Shown one piece after another: positions 57,370-64,000 of a stretch of DNA of 64,000 nucleotides. The DNA is taken from positions 1-64,000 of the forward strand of contig CAMJAP010000003.1 in NCBI GenBank assembly GCA_946403625.1, read 5' to 3'. A program made the translations under genes and the position numbers. Below the pieces are notes generated by a model that made no database searches, was not told where the DNA came from, and saw only the letters and a program-made list of their open reading frames with translations. How positions within the stretch are numbered: position 1 is the first letter of the stretch; each line of letters opens with the position of its first letter. The stretch is from an uncultured Lachnospiraceae bacterium. Lineage in GTDB: Bacteria; Bacillota; Clostridia; Lachnospirales; Lachnospiraceae.

Positions 57370-58317
57370 ATGGCAAATAACAGTTTTTCGACGACACTGC
57401 AAATGCTGCGCAAGGAAAGAAAAGTCACGCAGGAGCAACTGGCGTCGCATTTGGGGGTAAGCCCCCAGGCGGTATCCAAATGGGAGAACGGCAGTTATCC
57501 GGAAGGAGATCTGCTGCCCAGGATCGCCGATTTTTTCGAAGTATCGATTGATTATCTTTATGGCAGGACGGACAGAGATAAATCTTTTGAACAGATGGTA
57601 TTTGAAAAGGTGAGAGAAGTGTCCATCGACGATTATGAGAAAAGCGGAAGAATTGATGAACACAAAAATTTTGCCAAGCTGATCAAGAATATCATCTGGG
57701 CGATACAGACCGGAAGCTGGGTCAACAACGAACACTATTGGGAAAGACCGACTGACCCGATTGATTATCCCAAAATGGCTTCGGCAGTAGTGGATAATGT
57801 GTTTTATTCCTATGCAGGATTGCGTGAAGACAATGATTTTTATTTGTTCCTGCACGATCCGACCGATAAGAATGTGCTGGACGATCTCTTTCAGAATACG
57901 GAAAAGGTAGAAGCACTGTTTCAGTTATTGTCGGACAGAGAGAATATAACGATCATGGCCTATCTGTATTCTCTGGAGCAGGGAGAGTATGCGGGGATCG
58001 ATACGATAGCCAAAGCGACCGGGATAAAGAAGAGTAAAGTAGAAGCAACTTTGAAGGAACTGCAACGCATCACGACCGGAAAAGGAGTGAAACCGATCAA
58101 GTTTGTTCGCGAAGTTACTATGGAAAAAGAAAATGAGATTTATGGCGTTGACAGCGTTGTCGGCGGTTTGTTCATGGGACTTATGATGATTGCCGGAGAA
58201 TATGTTGACGCTCCGCAGGGCTATTCCATGCAGATGGATTGCAGAAGAGTGAGCTGGCTGAAGAAGAAACAAAGTGGGGGAAAAAATGAAGACGAAAAAA
58301 GAGGAAGAAAAAAATAA
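57370..58317 (+). CDS. XRE-family HTH transcriptional regulator with long C-terminal domain
   Basis: LRKERKVTQEQLASHLGVSPQAVSKWENGSYPEGDLLPRIADFFEVSIDYLYGR. Confidence 0.9.
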   Translation: MANNSFSTTLQMLRKERKVTQEQLASHLGVSPQAVSKWENGSYPEGDLLPRIADFFEVSIDYLYGRTDRDKSFEQMVFEKVREVSIDDYEKSGRIDEHKNFAKLIKNIIWAIQTGSWVNNEHYWERPTDPIDYPKMASAVVDNVFYSYAGLREDNDFYLFLHDPTDKNVLDDLFQNTEKVEALFQLLSDRENITIMAYLYSLEQGEYAGIDTIAKATGIKKSKVEATLKELQRITTGKGVKPIKFVREVTMEKENEIYGVDSVVGGLFMGLMMIAGEYVDAPQGYSMQMDCRRVSWLKKKQSGGKNEDEKRGRKK

Positions 58318-60145
58318 ATTTCACAAAGAATACGGGCCGCTAAAGAACCTTGGTTACATCGCAAAGGAGATGTACCGCTATGATAAGACTACGGCACTGG
58401 TGATCGTCATGTCGGCGATCTGTACGCCCGTAGCGGCATACCTTTGGACCTTTATGTCAAAGTTTGTGATCGATGTGGTGACAAGGAAGGATACGGCGGA
58501 GAAACTGCTGTTCATTATCTGCATCACCTTTGTGATACAGGCGGTGTTTACGATGCTGCAGTCCTGGACATGGGCGCAGTGGTGGAGATATATCGGAGCG
58601 CGCTTCGACCTGATCATCAAAAAGAATGTGAAGTTCATGACCATGCCCTATGAGTATCTGGAAGATAAGGATGCCATGGACTGCTACCAGAAGGCGGGGA
58701 ATTCATGCAACGGGAACAACAACGGTGTGGAAGGCATGATGCACCTTATGGAGAATTCCGCAGGAGATTTCTTTGTAGTGCTGACGGGACTTTGCATCAT
58801 GGGAACCTTAAGCGTATATGTAATGGCAGCGCTGACAGTCATTGCATTTGTGACCTTCCTGATCAAGAACAGGACCAACAAGGTCTGCAAAGCAAAGATC
58901 TGGGATCCGCTCTCTACATGGTGGCGTAAGGACTATTACCTTCAGAATACCTTTACGGACTTTAACTTTGCAAAAGATATCCGGATGTACGGCCTTAAGG
59001 ATTACCTGATAAAGAAATACCGCGAGATCAGTAAAGAACGCCTGGAAGCATCCAGAAATAATGAGATCCGCTGGTGGATCTGCGGACTGTTCGGAAATAT
59101 ATTATGGGCGTTGGCATCGCTTGGATTGTATGCGTGGCTGATCTGGTCGGTGATACATAAGAATCTGACTATCGGTAACTTCAGCTTGTACCTGGGATCG
59201 GCGGCAACTTTCTTTCAGTTCACCGGCAGTTTATTAGACCGGGTAAGTGATCTGCTGGCCAAAAGCCGTGAGGTGGATGACTTCCGCAGTTTCATGGACA
59301 TCGGGGATGTGCATGAAGATGAGGGTGAGAAATTACCTGCATACGATGACTATGAGTTCACCTTTGAGAATGTATCGTTCCAATATCCCGGTGCGGAAAA
59401 GTATGCATTGAAGAATCTGAACATTACGATAAAAGCCGGAGAAAAACTGGCAGTAGTAGGACTGAACGGCGCAGGCAAGTCAACCTTTATCAAACTTTTG
59501 CTCAGGCTCTATGAACCTACCGAAGGGCGCATACTGCTTAACGGAGAGGATATTGCAAAGTATGAACGAAAAGAATACTACAAATTGTTCTCACCGGTAT
59601 TTCAGGATGTATGGATGTTTGCGTTCCCGTTAAAAGCAAATGTTTCTATGAAGGATATGGAGGATACCGATGATCGCAGGGCCGCGCAGTGCCTGGAAGA
59701 TGCGGGTATGAAAAAAGCGGTGGAGGAACTGAAGGACGGCATAGATACGGAAGTGCTGAAAGTCGTATACGATGACGGTGTGGATTTCTCCGGCGGCGAA
59801 AAACAAAAGATCGCACTGGCCAGAGCGCTTTATAAGAACGGGCCGGTGGTGGTGCTGGATGAGCCCACTGCGGCGCTGGATGCACTGGCGGAAGCAAAGC
59901 TTTATGAGGATTTCAACAAACTGATCGGGAACCGAACGGCGGTCTATATCAGCCACAGATTAAGTTCTACCAGATTTTGTGATCATGTGGCGATGTTCGT
60001 GGACGGTGAGATGGCGGAGTACGGTACTCACGATGAACTGCTGGGAGCAGGCGGCGCCTACAGTGAGATGTTTACCGTCCAGGCAGCATATTATGTGGAA
60101 GGAGGAGAAGCGGGTGAAAGCGAAAACGCAGAAGAAGGACGATAA
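58286..60145 (+). CDS. ABC exporter half-transporter (TMD-NBD)
   Basis: VVGLNGAGKSTFIKLLLRLYEPTEGRI; FSGGEKQKIALARAL; VVLDEPTAALD. Confidence 0.93.
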   Translation: MKTKKEEEKNKFHKEYGPLKNLGYIAKEMYRYDKTTALVIVMSAICTPVAAYLWTFMSKFVIDVVTRKDTAEKLLFIICITFVIQAVFTMLQSWTWAQWWRYIGARFDLIIKKNVKFMTMPYEYLEDKDAMDCYQKAGNSCNGNNNGVEGMMHLMENSAGDFFVVLTGLCIMGTLSVYVMAALTVIAFVTFLIKNRTNKVCKAKIWDPLSTWWRKDYYLQNTFTDFNFAKDIRMYGLKDYLIKKYREISKERLEASRNNEIRWWICGLFGNILWALASLGLYAWLIWSVIHKNLTIGNFSLYLGSAATFFQFTGSLLDRVSDLLAKSREVDDFRSFMDIGDVHEDEGEKLPAYDDYEFTFENVSFQYPGAEKYALKNLNITIKAGEKLAVVGLNGAGKSTFIKLLLRLYEPTEGRILLNGEDIAKYERKEYYKLFSPVFQDVWMFAFPLKANVSMKDMEDTDDRRAAQCLEDAGMKKAVEELKDGIDTEVLKVVYDDGVDFSGGEKQKIALARALYKNGPVVVLDEPTAALDALAEAKLYEDFNKLIGNRTAVYISHRLSSTRFCDHVAMFVDGEMAEYGTHDELLGAGGAYSEMFTVQAAYYVEGGEAGESENAEEGR

Positions 60146-61970
60146 ACCCGGCGTATGGTTTATGACGCGTCATACACTGAAGTATGTTTTTAAGACCGCA
60201 TGGCAGGAAAAGAAGATCGTATTTTTACTCTACTTTATCAAGCTCATAGGACTGATCCTGGGAGAACTCAAACTCCTGTTGCTGCCCAAACTCCTGGTGG
60301 ATGAAGTGGTGGCCATTAGCGAAGGCGCGGCAGTGGATGTGCATCTTCATAATGCGATCCGGTATGTGGTACTTACGGTGGGCGCGGAGCTTTTATCCAG
60401 GACGCTGGGGAACATAGCCGATTCGTCGCTGGCTTACTGCTCGGTATATCTGGATCGTATACTTACATACAGGCTGTGCGAAAAGAGTATGGATATGGAT
60501 TTCCAGCACACGGAAGATCCCGAGGTGCTGGACCAGCGGACCAAGGCACAGGAGGGAATATCCTGGTACAGCGGAGGGATCACGGGTATGCTGGGTGTCG
60601 TATGCAGCGTGGCTTATAACATAGCGCTGATGCTCACATCCGTCACATTGTTTATGTTTTACTGTCCGCTGATCTTGCCGATACAGATCATTGGCATGGG
60701 ACTCATCACTTACTTTAACTTCCGCTCACAGAAGATCGCTACGGAAGCGTTTATGAAACTGGGCAAACTGAACCGCCTGTTTTTCTATTATCTGTATGAG
60801 GTGGCGTCGCAAAAATTCGGCAAGGATGCCAGACTTTATGACAGCAGTGATCTGATGAGCAGAAGGGCCGCAAAGTTCGGAAACGAAAGCGTGGAAGTGT
60901 TCAGGAATCGTTCGGAAGGTACGGTAAAGAACGATTACAAGGGAAATATCGTAAATGCTTTCCGGGATGCGCTGAGCTATTTCTATATCGGTTACCGCAC
61001 ACTGAAAGGTTTTTTGACACTGGGCGATCTGACCATGTGCATTTCCGCAGCCAGCAGGCTTTACCAGAGTTTGCTGGGGATCGGCAAGGGCGTTCAGAGC
61101 CTAACGGAAAAGTGCGGATACGCATATCAGTTCCTGGTATATCTGGATTATCCGGATGCGCTTTCTAAGGGCAGCGAAAAGATCCGGGAAGGTGAGCACG
61201 AGATCGTCTTTGAAAATGTGTCCTTTAAATATCCGAGGGCAGAAGAATATGTGCTTAAGAATGTGAACATAAAGATCAGGTCCGGGGAACACTTATCCAT
61301 CGTGGGATTGAACGGAGCAGGAAAGACGACTTTTATAAAACTGCTGTGCAGGCTCTATGATGTGAGCGAAGGCCGTATACTGATCGACGGTGTAGACATC
61401 AAGGATTATTCCATCGAAGAATACAGAAAGCTTTTTGCCGTGGTGTTCCAGGACTTCCAGTTGTTTGCTTTCTCGCTCAAGGATAATGTGGCTATGGGCC
61501 GGGCAGATGAAGATATGGATGAAACCAAAGTGGAAGAGTCGCTGAAACTTTCCGGACTGTATGAAGATGCGATCAAACTGGATGAAGGCATGGATACCCT
61601 GCTGTTTAAGAGTTTTGATGAACATGGAACAGAGCTTTCGGGTGGTCAGCGTCAGAAGGCAGCGATCAGCAGGGCGTTATACAGAAATGCGCCGATCGTC
61701 ATACTGGATGAGCCTACGGCAGCATTAGATCCGATCGCCGAATACGACATTTATAAAAAGTTTGATACACTTGTGGGCGGTAAGTCTGCGATCTACATAT
61801 CTCACCGGCTTTCCAGCTGTAAGTTTTGCGATCGCATTGCCGTATTCTCCGACAAGACCATTCGGGAGTACGGTACGCACGAAGAACTTGTTAAAAAAGA
61901 AAACGGGATCTATGCCGAAATGTTTGCAGCGCAGTCGCAATACTATACAAACTCAGGATTCTGTGCATAA
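60114..61970 (+). CDS. ABC exporter half-transporter (TMD-NBD), partner of the preceding gene
   Basis: GTG 60114 after GGAGGAG; IVGLNGAGKTTFIKLLCRLYDVSEGRI; LSGGQRQKAAISRAL; VILDEPTAALD. Confidence 0.92.
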   Translation: MKAKTQKKDDKPGVWFMTRHTLKYVFKTAWQEKKIVFLLYFIKLIGLILGELKLLLLPKLLVDEVVAISEGAAVDVHLHNAIRYVVLTVGAELLSRTLGNIADSSLAYCSVYLDRILTYRLCEKSMDMDFQHTEDPEVLDQRTKAQEGISWYSGGITGMLGVVCSVAYNIALMLTSVTLFMFYCPLILPIQIIGMGLITYFNFRSQKIATEAFMKLGKLNRLFFYYLYEVASQKFGKDARLYDSSDLMSRRAAKFGNESVEVFRNRSEGTVKNDYKGNIVNAFRDALSYFYIGYRTLKGFLTLGDLTMCISAASRLYQSLLGIGKGVQSLTEKCGYAYQFLVYLDYPDALSKGSEKIREGEHEIVFENVSFKYPRAEEYVLKNVNIKIRSGEHLSIVGLNGAGKTTFIKLLCRLYDVSEGRILIDGVDIKDYSIEEYRKLFAVVFQDFQLFAFSLKDNVAMGRADEDMDETKVEESLKLSGLYEDAIKLDEGMDTLLFKSFDEHGTELSGGQRQKAAISRALYRNAPIVILDEPTAALDPIAEYDIYKKFDTLVGGKSAIYISHRLSSCKFCDRIAVFSDKTIREYGTHEELVKKENGIYAEMFAAQSQYYTNSGFCA

Positions 61971-61974
61971 GGAA

Positions 61975-62009
61975 AAGGTGCCTGTCACGCGGTGGCAGGC
62001 ACTTTTAAA
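61975..62009 (+). terminator. Intrinsic terminator of ABC operon
   Basis: AAAGGTGCCTGTCAC gcg GTGGCAGGCACTTTT. Confidence 0.7.
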
Positions 62010-62082
62010 TTAGAACGATATTCTAAAATAATGTTGACAAAGGACAGGCACGATGCTATCTTGAAAATAGAACGATATTCTA
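62010..62082 (+). promoter_or_regulatory. Promoter (TTGACA-17-TATCTT) flanked by duplicated operator TAGAACGATATTCTA
   Basis: Operators 62011-62025 and 62068-62082 identical; -35 62034-62039; -10 62057-62062. Confidence 0.8.
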
Positions 62083-62101
62083 ATTATAGGAGGGCGCGGA
62101 T

Positions 62102-62983
62102 ATGAAAGCACGGATCTATTATTTTACCGGTACAGGGAACAGTATGCGGGCAGCGAGAGTGATCGCGGCGGGATTGGACAATGCAGAGATCGTATCGATG
62201 CGCTCGCGTCCGGAGGATGTGCCGGCAACGGATTGTGATGTGGTCGGCTTTGTCTATCCGGTCTATCATTGGACGATGCCTGCACCGGCGATCTCCTTTG
62301 TGAAACGTCTGGAGATCAATAAAGATGCGTATGTTTTCGTGGTAGCGATGCCGAGTTTTATCTGCGGTATAGCATGTGAACGGCTGGCGTCACTGCTTTC
62401 GAAGAAAGGCATCCGCATTGCCTATGGGAATCTGGTACACAGCGTGGCGAACTATGTGATCGTGTATCCGCCGTTCCCGTCACCGAAACTGCGTGTGCCG
62501 GCAACGGAACGCAAATTGAAAAAGATCGCAGCGGAGATTGCGGAACGAAAACACAGACCGATCCCGCACAGCAGCCGGATGCTCCGATGGCGGATGCGTT
62601 CGTTTATGGGGCCGTATCTGGAACTGCAAAAATATGCGGATAACCCGTTTACGGTCAGTGATGTGTGTATCTCATGCGGACTGTGCACCAGGGTATGTCC
62701 GTGCAAGAATCTTACTATGGAGAACGGCAAGCCGGTATTTCATCATCATTGTGCCAATTGTATGGCGTGTGTGGTCAATTGTCCGAAACGAGCGATCGGA
62801 TATGAGATCACCGGGGGCGACCGGAAACTGTTGGATGCATCCACTTCCAAGACGCCGCTGGTAAAAATCATGGGATTGCCGCCGAAACGAAAGCTGTATC
62901 GCAATCCGTATATCACAGCGGCGGATCTGTGCAAAGATCGGGAAAGTGCGGATCAAAAGAGCAGGGAGAAGAACCATGGCTAA
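62102..62983 (+). CDS. EFR1-type flavodoxin-like/4Fe-4S ferredoxin protein
   Basis: IYYFTGTGNSMRAARVIA; CISCGLCTRVCPCKNL and CANCMACVVNCPKRAI. Confidence 0.9.
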   Translation: MKARIYYFTGTGNSMRAARVIAAGLDNAEIVSMRSRPEDVPATDCDVVGFVYPVYHWTMPAPAISFVKRLEINKDAYVFVVAMPSFICGIACERLASLLSKKGIRIAYGNLVHSVANYVIVYPPFPSPKLRVPATERKLKKIAAEIAERKHRPIPHSSRMLRWRMRSFMGPYLELQKYADNPFTVSDVCISCGLCTRVCPCKNLTMENGKPVFHHHCANCMACVVNCPKRAIGYEITGGDRKLLDASTSKTPLVKIMGLPPKRKLYRNPYITAADLCKDRESADQKSREKNHG

Positions 62984-63545
62984 GCGTGGAGAGACAAGAG
63001 AAAAGATCGTGGCTGCGGCTACAAAAGTGTTTTTTGCATATGGATTTGAAGCGACTTCGGTCAAGATGATATTGGAAGAGGCGGATGTGGTTGCCGGTAG
63101 TTTCTATCATTTCTTCCCTTCCAAAGAGGCGTTGTTTGAGGCGGTGGTGGAAAACTTCCTGACGGACTATTCCGGGCAGATCAGCGGGATCCTGCAGCAG
63201 GACGGGCTGGGAATGGAAGAAGTGACGGATCGTTTTTTGGATGTGTTTATCAAAAGTACAAAAGTATATAGCGAGGTGCTGCAGGGAGACCGGCTGCACT
63301 GGACGGTTCAGAGCGCGCTGCGGGACAAGACATTTCAGACGATGGCAGGACCGATCGCAGCGTATCTTGCAAAGCAGGAAGCAGAAGGCACCATAAAAAA
63401 GAAACTGGATGTGGAGGCAGAGACTCTTGCGTGGCTCCTGATCCGCGGATCCGAGGCGGTGATCCATAGCAAAAAGAAGCCGAAGAATAAAGCGGAACTG
63501 AAAAAGCGACTGCTGGAGTATTGGGGAACGCTGGTAGAGTTTTGA
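62976..63545 (+). CDS. TetR/AcrR family regulator
   Basis: MAKRGETREKIVAAATKVFFAYGFEATSVKMILEEADVVAGSFYHFFPSKEALFEAVV. Confidence 0.92.
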   Translation: MAKRGETREKIVAAATKVFFAYGFEATSVKMILEEADVVAGSFYHFFPSKEALFEAVVENFLTDYSGQISGILQQDGLGMEEVTDRFLDVFIKSTKVYSEVLQGDRLHWTVQSALRDKTFQTMAGPIAAYLAKQEAEGTIKKKLDVEAETLAWLLIRGSEAVIHSKKKPKNKAELKKRLLEYWGTLVEF

Positions 63546-63548
63546 TCG

Positions 63549-63571
63549 CAGAAGAACCGTCCCTTTGTCTG
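63549..63571. repeat. Third copy of the REP/RAYT-like motif
   Basis: cagaagaaccgtccctttgtctg. Confidence 0.55.
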
Positions 63572-63744
63572 TTGGTTTTCACCCCCTTGTGATATTTATA
63601 AACTGTAATTTAGGCGTTGCAATTTTAGCTTATTTATTGTATTATATAAAAAACAGACAAGTATGATGTAATAAACATACCAAATGTGTCTGAAAAGATG
63701 TTTGGAATACATTTTCAGACAACTATAATCGGAGGCGGCGCATC

Positions 63745-64000
63745 ATGAACATAATCGGGAGAAGAGAGGAACAAAAAATGCTTTCAGACTGCCTGGATTC
63801 CGGGCGCCCGGAGTTTATGGTGGTATATGGCAGAAGACGCATTGGAAAAACTTTTCTTATCAGGGAGTATTTTGATCACAGGTTTTCGTTTTACGCTACG
63901 GGCGTCAATGATGTGAATATGTCAGAACAGCTGGGGTATTTTGCCGAAAGCCTGAAGGAGTACGGTTCTGAAGAAGAAGGACGGCCGGAAAATTGGAGAG
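63745..64000 (+). CDS. AAA ATP-binding protein (archaeal-type ATPase/DUF234-like), truncated at window end
   Basis: MNIIGRREEQKMLSDCLDSGRPEFMVVYGRRRIGKTFLIREYF after GGAGGCGG RBS; no stop before base 64000. Confidence 0.8.
   Translation, partial: MNIIGRREEQKMLSDCLDSGRPEFMVVYGRRRIGKTFLIREYFDHRFSFYATGVNDVNMSEQLGYFAESLKEYGSEEEGRPENWR

Noticed and set aside
1-64000. CRISPR arrays, rRNA operons, consensus parS (TGTTTCACGTGAAACA), complete prophage
   Set aside because: No regularly spaced repeats, rRNA sequence, parS consensus or phage structural genes were seen on reading; an exhaustive computational scan was not possible.

Overview
This 64 kb window looks like a low-GC-clade Firmicutes chromosome, probably Lachnospiraceae-like (taxonomy inferred from gene content). 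It is gene-dense and mostly + strand. Core segments include mnmG (running off the left edge), parB, serS, rarA, rho, rpmE, prmC, prfA and one tRNA-Arg(CCT). Accessory content includes a GH25 lysozyme with cell-wall-binding repeats, a class B sortase, two LacI-type-ligand-domain/GGDEF proteins, GH5 and GH3 glycosidases, an SPFH protein with a small RHH/Arc-like partner, acyl-ACP thioesterase, a diaminopimelate dehydrogenase, a NifU-like/GGGtGRT pair, two ABC exporter half-subunits, and an EFR1-type ferredoxin with a TetR regulator. The most notable region is about 26.4-38.1 kb. It resembles a Gram-positive exosortase (XrtG) locus, with an acidic secreted protein carrying a Firmicu-CTERM-like tail, an exosortase-like membrane protein with Cys/Arg/His candidates, a GT2 glycosyltransferase, two 6-pyruvoyl-tetrahydropterin-synthase-like proteins lacking the usual catalytic Cys, a giant PTPS_related membrane protein, a membrane sensor-like protein, a glycosidase-like lipoprotein and a TPR/MORN membrane protein. 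A second candidate system is a MoxR-like AAA / VWA-like / TelA-like cassette at 51.0-56.0 kb. Non-coding signals include dispersed CCTTCCCC..GGGGAAGG intergenic repeats, REP/RAYT-like AGAACCGTCCC motifs, a 21-bp palindrome over the SPFH promoter, duplicated TetR-type operators, and an intrinsic terminator embedded antisense inside a convergent coding gene. Family names come from recall of motifs in the translated ORFs; no database searches were run.
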